NCBI GenBank assembly: GCA_040218415.1
Contig: JAVJRN010000081.1
Span: forward strand, 310,001 to 374,000
Length of the DNA stretch: 64,000 bases
Direction: 5' to 3'
From: JAVJRN01 sp040218415
GTDB lineage: Bacteria > Bacteroidota > Bacteroidia > Cytophagales > Cyclobacteriaceae
This document shows, piece by piece, positions 1-9,016 of this stretch. Numbering within the stretch: position 1 is the stretch's first letter; every line of letters begins with the position of its first letter. Under the pieces are notes generated by a model that ran no database searches, was not told where the DNA came from, and saw only the letters and a list, made by a program, of their open reading frames with translations. A program made the position numbers and the translations under genes.

Positions 1-1293
1 TGGGTTCACCAGTACTTCCGCATTAGTGAAAACATTTTTAGTGGAAAATGTATTGAAACTCAATGGATGCCTTACTTCATTCGCCACGCGTAAACCATCG
101 ACAAGTACATTATGAACTCCTCCAATATACACTGAATAATGTGCAAGCTTGTCACCTATAGTTTCGATGTTAGAGATGGTGACATTGGCAGTTTCCTCTG
201 TCAATATTCCAGCATCTGAGTTATCGATTTTCACATCATCGACCCACCCATCATACAATCTGGTTAGGTATATGCCATTAAAACCCTCCTCTACATGATG
301 GGCTATCTTTTCCGCCATAGGAAATTTAATGCTAAGGTGTTCAATACCGATTTGTTCCAAATGCTCCCATTTTGTGGCTAAAGGATTCCATTCTGGTTTT
401 ATATCCATCAAAAGTGGGCTGCTCAGTGTAATTTGATTGCCTTTTATTGCTTCTATTCTTACCTGTTGTTTAACCAAAGGTTCATCAGGGAAATTCCAGT
501 GATGTGAGCCTATTTTTATATCCCGGGTTTGGTAAATTTCATCGATCAGACTCCCTTCTTCACCCGCTTTATTGTACCACTCCAATTGGATCACTTCTCC
601 TACATTAATATTCTGGGTTGATGATACTTTCGCGGTAAGACTTCCACGCTTGCCGCTGACAAGCTTGGCTAAGGTTGTTTTTTCTTGTTTAAATTCTGGT
701 AAGTAAGATTTTACCCGTGTTCCTTTTTTTCTTACCCAAATCATACCACCCGACCAGGCGTATTGTGAGAAAGGTAGATTAATGTTATTCTCTTTTTCCC
801 TTTGTGTTTTATCAAATTTCACCAAGTATTCTCTCAACTCTTGAAGTGATTCTGGATCTTCAAGGTATTTCATTGGTCGTGGACAATAAATAGTAGTGCC
901 GAATGCTCCGCTACCCGTACCTCTCAAGATTATATTGCTTCTGCTGATGTACAATATTTCACTAAGGATATATTGACCTTTTTCTAGCTGAATAATGACT
1001 GGTGTATTTTCTTGTTCTACACTTTTAAGCGCTGCTATTAAGGCAAAACTATCATCAAGACCATCATTTGGAATGGCTCCATGCTGTCTAACGTCGATGA
1101 CTTTTGCACCTTCAAACCTCCCTTTATCCTCTAGCCCATTTTTGTAACCAGCATAGGAAAAATCAGGCAAGTATATTTTGCTCTCTTTGAGAATAGAAGG
1201 GCTTTGTCCAAACACTTGGTAGGCACTTGTAAAAGCAAAGCAGATAACTAAAATAAATAGCTTGGGTAAAAAGGTTAAATGTCGAAGTATCAT
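1..1293 (-). CDS. Secreted right-handed beta-helix polysaccharide-active enzyme (pectate-lyase-3-like), 3' truncated by window edge
   Basis: The frame is open from an ATG at 1293 to the left edge (431 codons) with no stop, so the C-terminus lies outside the window. The protein begins with a hydrophobic signal peptide ending near VFGQ. About residue 66 it enters the motif FDVRQHGAIPNDGLDD-like (VIDVRQHGAIPNDGLDDS here), the hallmark start of Pectate_lyase_3 / GH28-related beta-helices, followed by repeated short beta-strand coils (ILRGTGSG, VDDVKIDNSDAG, VTISNIETIG, VLVDGLRV) typical of such folds. Related Bacteroidetes proteins carry a DUF4955 region; whether this one does cannot be told from the part visible. 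It probably acts in the periplasm or outside the cell on a uronic-acid polysaccharide or its oligomers, judged by the hexuronate genes that diverge from it. Lyase versus hydrolase and the substrate are not determined. Confidence 0.8.
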   Translation of the reverse strand, partial: MILRHLTFLPKLFILVICFAFTSAYQVFGQSPSILKESKIYLPDFSYAGYKNGLEDKGRFEGAKVIDVRQHGAIPNDGLDDSFALIAALKSVEQENTPVIIQLEKGQYILSEILYISRSNIILRGTGSGAFGTTIYCPRPMKYLEDPESLQELREYLVKFDKTQREKENNINLPFSQYAWSGGMIWVRKKGTRVKSYLPEFKQEKTTLAKLVSGKRGSLTAKVSSTQNINVGEVIQLEWYNKAGEEGSLIDEIYQTRDIKIGSHHWNFPDEPLVKQQVRIEAIKGNQITLSSPLLMDIKPEWNPLATKWEHLEQIGIEHLSIKFPMAEKIAHHVEEGFNGIYLTRLYDGWVDDVKIDNSDAGILTEETANVTISNIETIGDKLAHYSVYIGGVHNVLVDGLRVANEVRHPLSFNTFSTKNVFTNAEVLVNP

Positions 1294-1319
1294 AAATTAA
1301 ATTTACTAAAATTCTTAAA

Positions 1320-1340
1320 ACTGTGTTAAAAATACACAGT
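1320..1340. promoter_or_regulatory. 21-bp palindromic operator, copy 1
   Basis: Arms ACTGTGTT and TACACAGT (8 bp, one mismatch) separated by five A/T bases. It lies 27 bp upstream of the start codon of the beta-helix gene. The same arms and spacer length recur at 1679-1699 before the divergent SDR gene, which makes a shared transcription-factor site likely. The regulator is not identifiable here; it does not resemble the LacI-type operators at 10118 and 10174. Confidence 0.65.
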
Positions 1341-1678
1341 AATAAATACATGAGTTATATTTTATGTTCAGAAAACAGGCGTCACATTATCATATTCCTA
1401 ATTATTGAGCTTGTATTTTGAGGTATGATGATGGTCTTTGATCTCATATAATAAGTGTTACCTATGGGATTTCTGGATCAAATCATAGAAGGGTTTAAGT
1501 GTTGGACTTGCTGAAACCTACTCGCCCAAGAAAGGAACAAACGCCTGCATATTTAATGAATCATATTTTTCTCTCAAAAATGCGAGTTGGTTGTTATTAT
1601 GTCAATTGGTTTACCTCTTAGGTCTTGTAAATGAGAGTTTTCGGGAATTAATCCTAATGTTTTTATAAAAATTGTAAT

Positions 1679-1699
1679 ACTGTGTATATATTACACAGT
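1679..1699. promoter_or_regulatory. 21-bp palindromic operator, copy 2
   Basis: Perfect inverted repeat ACTGTGTA - 5 bp - TACACAGT, ending 22 bp before the SDR start codon. It is the partner of the site at 1320-1340. The position next to the start suggests a repressor site controlling the uronate operon. Confidence 0.7.
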
Positions 1700-1721
1700 A
1701 AATCATTTAGATAAAACTTTC

Positions 1722-2570
1722 ATGGAAAATAGATTTGAAGATTTAAAAAATAAAGTAGCAGTAGTCACAGGTGGAGGAGGAGTGCTATGCGGTGAAATGG
1801 CCAAGTCATTAGCACGACAAGGAGCTAAAGTGGCCATCTTAGATTTGAGGTTAGAAGCGGCACAAGCTGTGGCAGACCAAATTGTAAAAGATGGAGGAGA
1901 GGCTATAGGCGTAGCTGCCAATGTGTTGGAGCTTGAAAGTTTAAAAGCAGCCAAAGATGAAGTAGTGGCTAAGTTTGGTAGCTGTAGTATTTTGGTTAAT
2001 GGCGCAGGTGGAAATCATCCAAAAGGGACCACCTCAAAAACGCATCTTTTTGCAGAAGATTTAACTTCTAATGAAGAGATTAAAACTTTTTTCGATTTGG
2101 ATTCTGAGGGAATACAATTTGTTTTCAATCTTAATTTCATAGGTACGCTATTGCCAACTCAAGTTTTTGCTAAAGATATGGTTGGTAAGGAGGGATGCTC
2201 GGTGATCAATATATCATCAATGAATGCCTTTACACCATTGACGAAAATCCCAGCATATAGCGGAGCGAAAGCTGCGGTGAGTAATTTCACTCAGTGGCTC
2301 GCGGTACATTTTGCAAAAGTGGGCATTCGAGTCAATGCACTCGCACCAGGGTTTTTCCTAACAGACCAAAACCGTGCTTTGCTTACGGATAGCAATGGCG
2401 ATTTAACGGATAGAGGAAACACAATCATAGAACATACGCCCATGGGAAGGTTTGGTGAGGCTGAGGATTTGGAAGGTACATTATTATGGCTTTGTGGAGA
2501 CGGTTCCAAGTTTGTAACAGGAGTGGTGATACCCATTGACGGTGGGTTTAGTGCTTTTAGTGGGGTTTAA
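1722..2570 (+). CDS. SDR-family D-mannonate oxidoreductase (fructuronate reductase type)
   Basis: A classical short-chain dehydrogenase/reductase of 282 residues. It has the nucleotide-binding motif TGGGGVLCG at residues 16-24, an NGAGGN element, and the catalytic YxxxK as Y179-x3-K183 with the Ser of the SSMNAF element before it. The length and N-terminus match the SDR group annotated as D-mannonate oxidoreductase, which replaces the unrelated UxuB of enterobacteria. With uxuA and uxaC just downstream, the inferred reaction is NAD(P)H-dependent reduction of D-fructuronate to D-mannonate in the cytoplasm. It is the first gene of the rightward uronate operon and has the palindromic operator 22 bp before its start. 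Reduction of another keto-uronate (for example an alginate-derived one) is the main alternative. Confidence 0.88.
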   Translation: MENRFEDLKNKVAVVTGGGGVLCGEMAKSLARQGAKVAILDLRLEAAQAVADQIVKDGGEAIGVAANVLELESLKAAKDEVVAKFGSCSILVNGAGGNHPKGTTSKTHLFAEDLTSNEEIKTFFDLDSEGIQFVFNLNFIGTLLPTQVFAKDMVGKEGCSVINISSMNAFTPLTKIPAYSGAKAAVSNFTQWLAVHFAKVGIRVNALAPGFFLTDQNRALLTDSNGDLTDRGNTIIEHTPMGRFGEAEDLEGTLLWLCGDGSKFVTGVVIPIDGGFSAFSGV

Positions 2571-2610
2571 TAAGCTATAAAACAAGTATATTTTTTAGGT
2601 TTTGCACTTA

Positions 2611-3579
2611 ATGAAGTCAGACGAGAAAAAAATTTCATGGGGAATTATTGGCTGTGGAGATGTAGCTGAAGTGAAAAGCGGACCTGCATTTCAAAAGGCG
2701 GATAATTCTGAATTATTAGCGGTCATGCGCAGAGATGGGGCGAAGGCTAAAGATTTTGCGGAAAGACACGGAGTTCCATTTTGGCACAATAACGCTTCGG
2801 AAATCGTGGAAAATGACAACATTGATGCGGTATATATAGCAACTCCACCATCATCGCATTTGGAGTATGCATTATTGGCTTTGAAAGCTGGTAAGCATGT
2901 TTATTTAGAGAAACCAATGGTTCTCACGCTTCAGGAATCTGATATATTGACTCGTGCTGTTAAGTCCAGTACTGGCAAGTTGGTCGTTGCTCATTATCGA
3001 AGGTTTTTACCCATGTATGTACAGGTTAAAAAGCTGATAGATAAAAAGGAGATAGGTAACATAAAGTTTGTAGATATCCGATTTTTAAAAAAGGAGCAGC
3101 CACTTTCCGAAGGTAATTGGCGATTGACGCATTTGATTTCAGGTGGTGGATTGTTTCATGACCTAGCACCCCATCAACTTGACTTGATGTATTACTTTTT
3201 TGGTGATTACAATCAGGCCTATGGGTTTGCGCAAAATCAAGAGGGCAAGCACGATGTGCCGGATATTGTGAATGGAATCATTGATTTTGAAAACGGAATC
3301 CAGTTTAGAGGTCTTTGGAATTTTAATGCGCCCGATCATTTGGTGGAAGATGATTGTACTATTTACGGAAGTTTGGGTTCAATCTCCTTTTCCTTTTACG
3401 GTAACGAAGTTAAAGTATCTACTCAAGGCGGTGATCGAAGTGAGCATTTTGAGCAGCCAGAGAATATACAGCAGCCACTGATACAAGAGGCGGTTAATTA
3501 TTTTTTGGATAAGCGAAGTAACCCTTGCAGCGTGGATGATGGAAAATTGGTCATGGCGCTAATCCATGCGTTTACCTGA
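2611..3579 (+). CDS. Gfo/Idh/MocA-family oxidoreductase
   Basis: The chosen start is the ATG at 2611; an upstream in-frame TTG at 2602 would add only three residues. The N-terminal Rossmann domain has G14-C-G16-D-V-A19 and the family EKP motif at residues 100-102, where the Lys is normally catalytic. The C-terminal alpha/beta domain follows, with the HDLAPHQLD element carrying the usual conserved histidines. The family performs NAD(P)-dependent oxidation or reduction of sugars, sugar acids and inositols. Lying between the SDR and uxuA, with gaps of about 40-50 bp, it is presumably co-expressed and acts on a uronate or a sugar released by the same polysaccharide. The canonical glucuronate route does not need it, so its substrate is open. 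Confidence 0.85.
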   Translation: MKSDEKKISWGIIGCGDVAEVKSGPAFQKADNSELLAVMRRDGAKAKDFAERHGVPFWHNNASEIVENDNIDAVYIATPPSSHLEYALLALKAGKHVYLEKPMVLTLQESDILTRAVKSSTGKLVVAHYRRFLPMYVQVKKLIDKKEIGNIKFVDIRFLKKEQPLSEGNWRLTHLISGGGLFHDLAPHQLDLMYYFFGDYNQAYGFAQNQEGKHDVPDIVNGIIDFENGIQFRGLWNFNAPDHLVEDDCTIYGSLGSISFSFYGNEVKVSTQGGDRSEHFEQPENIQQPLIQEAVNYFLDKRSNPCSVDDGKLVMALIHAFT

Positions 3580-3627
3580 TGATATGTATGATGAATGTTT
3601 ATAAAATTGATATAATTTTTTAAGGAT

Positions 3628-4812
3628 ATGGAACAAACTTGGAGATGGTACGGGCCTAATGACCCAGTTTCTCTTGCAGATATAAAGATGGCAGGTGCTA
3701 CGGGAATAGTTACTGCCTTGCACCAAATTCCCAATGGGGAAGTTTGGGCGGAAGAAGCCATTATAGAGAGAAAAAAAATGGTTGAAGATGCTGGCCTTAC
3801 TTGGTCTGTGGTGGAGAGCATTCCTGTGCATGAAGACATTAAGAAACGATCTGGAAGTTTTGAAAAGTATATCGAAAACTACAAGATCAGTATCAAGAAC
3901 TTAGGCAAATGCGGGATAGATATCGTTTGCTATAATTTTATGCCTGTCCTAGACTGGACAAGAACAGATCTTTCTTACGAAATGCCGGATGGCTCCAAGG
4001 CATTAAGATTTGACGCTGCTCAGTTTGCAGCTTTCGAGTTGTATTTGCTCAAGCGACCGGGAGCAGAAAAAGATTATACGGATGATCAAAGAGCAGCAGC
4101 TCAAGTTGCTTTTGATAAAATGAGTGACGCAGACAAAGATTTACTGGTTAATAATATTATTGCTGGACTACCAGGAGCTGAGGAGGGCTATTCTCTCGAT
4201 CAGTTCAATGCCGTATTGAGTACGTACGATCAAATAGATGCGTCCAAGTTAAAGGCTAATCTTTATGCTTTTCTCAAAGAAATTATTCCAGCTGCGGAAG
4301 AAGCGGGCGTATTGATGGCCATTCATCCAGATGACCCACCATTTCCAATTTTGGGTTTGCCAAGAGTGGTGAGCACGGAAGCAGACGCGAAGGAATTGAT
4401 CCAGGCAGTGGACAGTAAGTATAATGGACTTTGTTTTTGTACGGGATCTTACGGCGTGAGACCCGATAATGACTTGGCAGGAATGGTCGCACGCCTAGGT
4501 CATCGTATTAATTTCATTCACCTGAGAGCGACAAAGCGGGATGAAAAAGGGAATTTTCATGAGGCTGATCACTTGGATGGAGATGTTGATATGTATGCCG
4601 TGATGAAAAATCTTGTCATTGAGCAAGGCAAAAGAATAACCGAAGGAAGAGTCGATGTGCGAATGCCGATGCGTCCAGACCATGGACATTTGATGCTCGA
4701 TGATTTACATAAAAAAACAAATCCTGGTTACTCGGCCATTGGTAGATTGCGAGGTTTGGCAGAGCTGCGAGGATTAGAATTAGGAATTAAAAGATCAATA
4801 AAAGAAAGATGA
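3628..4812 (+). CDS. uxuA: Mannonate dehydratase
   Basis: Dehydrates D-mannonate to 2-dehydro-3-deoxy-D-gluconate (KDG) in the cytoplasm using Mn2+ or Fe2+. The 394-residue product is full length for the UxuA family. The N-terminus MEQTWRWYGPNDPVSL is characteristic, and the metal-site elements are present: HPDDPPFP, CFCTGS, the HLR of INFIHLRATKR, and the PMRPDHGHLM block near the C-terminus. The gene ends in ATGA, overlapping the uxaC start by 4 bp, so the two are probably translationally coupled. Confidence 0.97.
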   Translation: MEQTWRWYGPNDPVSLADIKMAGATGIVTALHQIPNGEVWAEEAIIERKKMVEDAGLTWSVVESIPVHEDIKKRSGSFEKYIENYKISIKNLGKCGIDIVCYNFMPVLDWTRTDLSYEMPDGSKALRFDAAQFAAFELYLLKRPGAEKDYTDDQRAAAQVAFDKMSDADKDLLVNNIIAGLPGAEEGYSLDQFNAVLSTYDQIDASKLKANLYAFLKEIIPAAEEAGVLMAIHPDDPPFPILGLPRVVSTEADAKELIQAVDSKYNGLCFCTGSYGVRPDNDLAGMVARLGHRINFIHLRATKRDEKGNFHEADHLDGDVDMYAVMKNLVIEQGKRITEGRVDVRMPMRPDHGHLMLDDLHKKTNPGYSAIGRLRGLAELRGLELGIKRSIKER

Positions 4813-6209
4813 AGCCATTTTTAGATGAGAATTTTTTGTTGGAGACAGATACGGCTAAAAAGCTGTATCATGATTTTGCATCAAAAATGCCTATCATAGA
4901 TTATCACTGTCATTTATCGCCCAAGGATATTGCGGAGGATCGGGTATTTAATAACATCACTGAAGCTTGGCTGGAAGGGGATCATTATAAATGGCGGGCT
5001 ATGCGCGCCAATGGTGTAGATGAAGCTTTCATTACAGGAAATAAGACCCCCAAGGAGAAATTTCAAAAATGGGCGGAAACCGTTCCTGATACTTTTAGAA
5101 ATCCACTTTTTCACTGGACACATTTAGAGCTACAGCGCTATTTTGACATTCATGAAATTCTTAATGGAGACAGTGCCGATAAGATTTATGAAGAGGCATC
5201 CGCCAAATTGAAGACAAAAGAATACTCATGCCGAGGACTTTTGCAAAAAATGAATGTTAGAATGGTCGGTACAACCGATGATCCTATTGATGATTTAAAG
5301 TATCATATTCAATTAAGAGACGAGCAATTTCCTGTGAAAGTATTGCCAACTTTTAGGCCTGACAAGCTCTATGCAGTAGATCAGCCAAAAGCATTTGTAG
5401 GTTATTTGCAAAAGCTGAGCGATCAGGTCAGTCTTCCTATTAAGAATTTCAAAGACTTATTAGCTGCTGCACAAAAGCGGGTGGATTATTTTCACGAAGT
5501 TGGCGGAAGACTTTCAGATCATGGCTTGGATCAACTTTATGCAGGTGCTTATTCTTTGGATTCGGCTCAAGATATCTTCGAGTTGGTTTTGAAGGAAGAA
5601 GAACTCACTAGTCGTCAAGTGGAAATTTTCAAGATGACGATGATGGTGGAGCTGGCTAAAATGTACCATGGCAAAGGCTGGACACAGCAGTATCATTTGG
5701 GAGCCATACGCAACAATAATGATCGCATGATGCGCACACTTGGCCCAGATACTGGATTCGATTCTATCGGAGATTTTTCGCAAATATCAGCGCTTTCTCA
5801 GTTTCTCAACCGATTGGATGGAACAGATCAGCTGGCGCAAACAGTAGTTTACAATCTCAATCCATCTGATAATGAGGCTTTTGCGACTATGATGGGGAAT
5901 TTCAACGATGGTACAGTTGCTGGTAAGATGCAATTTGGTTCTGGATGGTGGTTTATGGATCAGAAGGATGGTATGGAAAAGCAAATCAATGCGCTTTCCA
6001 ACTTGGGATTACTCAGCCGATTTATCGGAATGTTAACCGATAGTAGAAGTTTCCTTTCTTTTCCAAGACATGAATATTTCAGAAGAATTCTTTGCAATCT
6101 CATTGGTCGGGATGTAGAGAAAGGAGAGTTGCCGAATGATATTGACTGGTTGGGTAAGCACGTGGAAAATATATGTTATCACAACGCACACCAATATTTT
6201 AAATTCTGA
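4809..6209 (+). CDS. uxaC: Glucuronate isomerase (uronate isomerase)
   Basis: Interconverts D-glucuronate and D-fructuronate (or galacturonate and tagaturonate), the first intracellular step of the pathway. The 466-residue protein belongs to the amidohydrolase-like UxaC family. H33-x-H35 in the YHCHLSPKD motif is the metal-binding pair, and the C-terminal block around SFPRHEYFRR is typical. It overlaps uxuA by 4 bp. The adjacent dehydratase acts on mannonate and no altronate genes (uxaA, uxaB) are present, so glucuronate rather than galacturonate is the likely substrate. Confidence 0.97.
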   Translation: MKPFLDENFLLETDTAKKLYHDFASKMPIIDYHCHLSPKDIAEDRVFNNITEAWLEGDHYKWRAMRANGVDEAFITGNKTPKEKFQKWAETVPDTFRNPLFHWTHLELQRYFDIHEILNGDSADKIYEEASAKLKTKEYSCRGLLQKMNVRMVGTTDDPIDDLKYHIQLRDEQFPVKVLPTFRPDKLYAVDQPKAFVGYLQKLSDQVSLPIKNFKDLLAAAQKRVDYFHEVGGRLSDHGLDQLYAGAYSLDSAQDIFELVLKEEELTSRQVEIFKMTMMVELAKMYHGKGWTQQYHLGAIRNNNDRMMRTLGPDTGFDSIGDFSQISALSQFLNRLDGTDQLAQTVVYNLNPSDNEAFATMMGNFNDGTVAGKMQFGSGWWFMDQKDGMEKQINALSNLGLLSRFIGMLTDSRSFLSFPRHEYFRRILCNLIGRDVEKGELPNDIDWLGKHVENICYHNAHQYFKF

Positions 6210-6233
6210 ATATGATGACGCATATCATTTTTG

Positions 6234-7271
6234 ATGTCATTAAAAATCGCGAAATTCAAACAAAATATTAAACTATTGAAACAATTTCCTCCTATAATTT
6301 CCCTGATTTGTCTTATCTGCTTGCTTACAAATTGTGGCACAGTAACAGATGTTAAAAAACTGAAACTTGCTCATGGTTTGGATGTAAGTCATCCTGTTCA
6401 TTTAGGGATGATGAATATGGCGGAGCGTCTGGAGGAAAAGTCTGGAGGCAAGCTGAAAATTGAAATTTATCCATCTGGGCAGTTAGGAAATGAGCGAGAG
6501 CTGCTAGAGCTTCTCCAAATAGGTAGTCTGGCAATGACTAAAGTTTCCAGCGGCGCTTTAGAAAATTTTGTTCCTTCCTTTGAGGTTTTGGGTTTACCAT
6601 ATCTTTTTAGAGATAAAGAACATTTATTCGGAGTATTAGGTGGGGACATAGGAGAGGAACTCCTTGCAAAAGGCGAGAAATATAGATTTAGAGGATTGTG
6701 CTTTTATGATGCCGGCTATCGAAGTTTTTATACGAAGGAGCGTCCAATATACGAACCAAGTGATCTCGAAGGACTAAAAATCAGGGTCATGAAAAGTGTC
6801 ACTGCTGTGAATATGGTAAGTGAACTCGGAGGTTCTCCTACGCCCGTTTCCTTTGGTGAATTATATACTGCCTTGCAGCAAGGAGTCGTAGATGGAGCAG
6901 AAAATAATCCCCCAAGTTTTTATTCAAGCCGCCATTATGAAGTGTGTAAGTACTACACTTTAGACGAACATACGAGTTTGCCCGATGTGCTACTAGTTAG
7001 TTTGGAATGGTGGAACGACTTATCGGAAAAGGAGAAAGGCTGGCTCAAATCTGCCGCTGATGAGTCCGTAGCATATCAAAGAAATATCTGGGAGAAGTCG
7101 GAAAAGGAAAGCTTGGAAGCGGTGGAAAAAGCGGGTGTAGAAATAATCAGGCCGGATAAGCAGGTTTTCTTTGACATGGTGCAGCCGCTATACGATGCAT
7201 ATAGCAATGATGAGGTCAAATATGAATTCATACAGAGAATAAAAAACTACGAGGATGAGGAAAAACGTTGA
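6234..7271 (+). CDS. dctP: TRAP transporter substrate-binding protein (DctP family), predicted lipoprotein
   Basis: The solute receptor of a tripartite ATP-independent periplasmic transporter. The start is taken as ATG 6234; the in-frame TTG just before is less likely. A charged N-terminus and hydrophobic stretch lead to a lipobox-like LTNC with Cys34, so the mature protein is probably lipid-anchored. The DctP fold is shown by LAHGLDVSHPVHLGMM, the YPSGQLGNERELLELLQIG block and RSFYTKERPI...GLKIRVM with the conserved Arg that binds the carboxylate of the ligand. Uxu genes upstream and dctQM downstream (17-bp overlap with dctQ) indicate hexuronate uptake. The Asn at lipobox position -1 is uncommon. 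Confidence 0.93.
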   Translation: MSLKIAKFKQNIKLLKQFPPIISLICLICLLTNCGTVTDVKKLKLAHGLDVSHPVHLGMMNMAERLEEKSGGKLKIEIYPSGQLGNERELLELLQIGSLAMTKVSSGALENFVPSFEVLGLPYLFRDKEHLFGVLGGDIGEELLAKGEKYRFRGLCFYDAGYRSFYTKERPIYEPSDLEGLKIRVMKSVTAVNMVSELGGSPTPVSFGELYTALQQGVVDGAENNPPSFYSSRHYEVCKYYTLDEHTSLPDVLLVSLEWWNDLSEKEKGWLKSAADESVAYQRNIWEKSEKESLEAVEKAGVEIIRPDKQVFFDMVQPLYDAYSNDEVKYEFIQRIKNYEDEEKR

Positions 7272-7722
7272 TAAAATACTCTCAATGGTTTTAGTGGCCT
7301 TAATGTCCATTATGGTGATTAATGTACTCTGGCAGGTGGCGTCAAGATATGTCTTGAGTTCTCCAAGTCTTTTTACAGATGAGCTTGCCAATTTTCTTTT
7401 GATTTGGGTAGGCCTTCTGGGTGCAGCTTATGCAGCCGGACAAAAAGCACACTTAGCTATTGACATACTACCTAGCCAACTTACCGGTGAAAAGAAGAAA
7501 AAACTCAACTTGATTATAGGCATACTTACCATAATATTCGCATTGACTGTGATGGTTATCGGTGGTTCTCGACTGGTTTATTTAACATGGTCTCTTGAAC
7601 AATTGTCAGCTACCCTAAGAGTTCCTCTTGGCTACATTTATTTGGTTATTCCTGTCAGTGGGATATTGATCATTTACTATGCTATCGCAGATTTGAAAAC
7701 TTTAAAAACGGAAGAGCAATGA
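7255..7722 (+). CDS. dctQ: TRAP transporter small permease (DctQ family)
   Basis: A 155-residue inner-membrane protein with four predicted transmembrane segments (about residues 10-30, 45-63, 84-104 and 121-142). It has the DctQ signature around residues 30-65, including the DELANFLLIWVGLLGAAYA region. It partners the large permease DctM and the receptor DctP in sodium-driven uptake. It overlaps dctP by 17 bp and dctM by 4 bp (ATGA), an arrangement expected of coupled subunits. Confidence 0.94.
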   Translation: MRKNVDKILSMVLVALMSIMVINVLWQVASRYVLSSPSLFTDELANFLLIWVGLLGAAYAAGQKAHLAIDILPSQLTGEKKKKLNLIIGILTIIFALTVMVIGGSRLVYLTWSLEQLSATLRVPLGYIYLVIPVSGILIIYYAIADLKTLKTEEQ

Positions 7723-9014
7723 GCCTAATAGAAATACTCATTTTGGTGTTAAGCTTCGTCGTATTACTTGGCATTGGCTTGCCCATCGCTTATTGTATTG
7801 GACTTTCTTCACTATTGACATTGGTGGTTTCCATGCCTTCACTTACGGCTTTCACTACTTTGGCTCAGCGAATGGCTACAGGGCTAGATAGTTTTGCCTT
7901 ACTGGCTATTCCTTTTTTCGTATTATCAGGTCAGCTGATGAATAGTGGTGGAATTGCTCGGCGCTTGGTTGATTTTGCCAAAGTTTTGGTAGGTGGTTTG
8001 CCAGGCGGTTTGGCTTTTGTAAATATCGTGGCAAATATGCTTTTTGGAGCAATATCAGGATCTGCCGCCGCTTCTGCTTCAGCTATCGGTGGTTTTATGG
8101 GGCCAAGAATGGAAAAGGAAGGTTATGAGAAATCATTTGGTGCTGCGGTTAATATCGCCAGTGCAACAACGGGTCTTGTGATCCCGCCAAGTAATATTTT
8201 GATCGTATTTTCTTTGGCGAGTGGAGGAGTTTCCATTGCCGCTTTATTCATTGCGGGATATGTTCCTGGAATATTGATGGGCTTGGCTTTGATGTTGGTA
8301 TCTATGACCATTGCTATTAAAAGAGGATATAAAAGAGGAAAGTGGGAAAGCTTGAGCGAAACCTTTAGGAAATTTTGGAGTGCTCTTCCTAGTCTGCTAC
8401 TACTTGTGATTGTGATCGGTGGTATTGTTGCAGGGATATTCACAGCGACTGAAGCATCGGCTATTGCGGTTTTATATACCTTGGTTTTGGCTTTTATATA
8501 CAAGGAAATTAGCGTAAAAGATTTGCCTAAGATTATCCTCAGTACGGTGCTGACAACTTCAATCGTTTTATTGCTGATTGGAACATCGATGGGTATGTCG
8601 TGGGTCATGTCCTACGAGAATATACCACAAGAAGTAAGTCAAGGCTTGATTACGCTTTCCGATAACCCGATTATTATTCTTTTGATAATCAACCTTATTC
8701 TATTGTTCGTTGGGATATTCATGGATATGACACCAGCGGTATTGATCTTCACGCCAATCTTCTTACCGGTTGTGGAGCGGTTGGGAATGGATCCTGTTCA
8801 TTTTGGGATTGTAATGGTAATGAATTTATGCATTGGACTCTGTACGCCTCCGGTGGGTTCGGTACTTTTTATCGGTTGTGGTGTAGCAGGGATAAGCATT
8901 CAAAGGGTATTGAAGCCGCTTATTCCAATGTTTTTAGCCCTTATTGTCGTTTTACTTTTGGTAACTTATATTCCAGCATTGACACTTTGGCTGCCTAGCT
9001 TGTTGGGCTTTTAA
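7719..9014 (+). CDS. dctM: TRAP transporter large permease (DctM family)
   Basis: A 431-residue polytopic inner-membrane protein, the usual length for DctM, with about twelve hydrophobic segments. Family blocks include AIPFFVLSGQLMNSGGI, GAISGSAAASASAIG, the VIPPSN motif, and the C-terminal LGMDPVHFGIV...GLCTPPVG. It couples substrate import to the sodium gradient. Its stop lies only 2 bp from the stop of the convergent lacI-type gene, and no terminator hairpin is seen between them. Confidence 0.96.
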   Translation: MSLIEILILVLSFVVLLGIGLPIAYCIGLSSLLTLVVSMPSLTAFTTLAQRMATGLDSFALLAIPFFVLSGQLMNSGGIARRLVDFAKVLVGGLPGGLAFVNIVANMLFGAISGSAAASASAIGGFMGPRMEKEGYEKSFGAAVNIASATTGLVIPPSNILIVFSLASGGVSIAALFIAGYVPGILMGLALMLVSMTIAIKRGYKRGKWESLSETFRKFWSALPSLLLLVIVIGGIVAGIFTATEASAIAVLYTLVLAFIYKEISVKDLPKIILSTVLTTSIVLLLIGTSMGMSWVMSYENIPQEVSQGLITLSDNPIIILLIINLILLFVGIFMDMTPAVLIFTPIFLPVVERLGMDPVHFGIVMVMNLCIGLCTPPVGSVLFIGCGVAGISIQRVLKPLIPMFLALIVVLLLVTYIPALTLWLPSLLGF

Positions 9015-9016
9015 TC

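Larger units (their letters stand above)
1294..1721. other. Divergent intergenic regulatory region
   Basis: This 428-bp AT-rich stretch separates the beta-helix gene from the SDR gene. It contains one copy of a 21-bp palindrome close to each gene start (described separately). No convincing open frame, RNA gene or exact TAnnTTTG promoter element was found between them. Confidence 0.7.

Noticed and set aside
1163..1351. 62-codon minus-strand frame over the beta-helix gene start
   Set aside because: It overlaps the longer frame that encodes a signal peptide and beta-helix motifs.
8123..8608. 161-codon open frame antisense to dctM
   Set aside because: It lies wholly inside a well-conserved transporter gene; the composition (Ile, Thr and Lys rich) is that of an antisense shadow.
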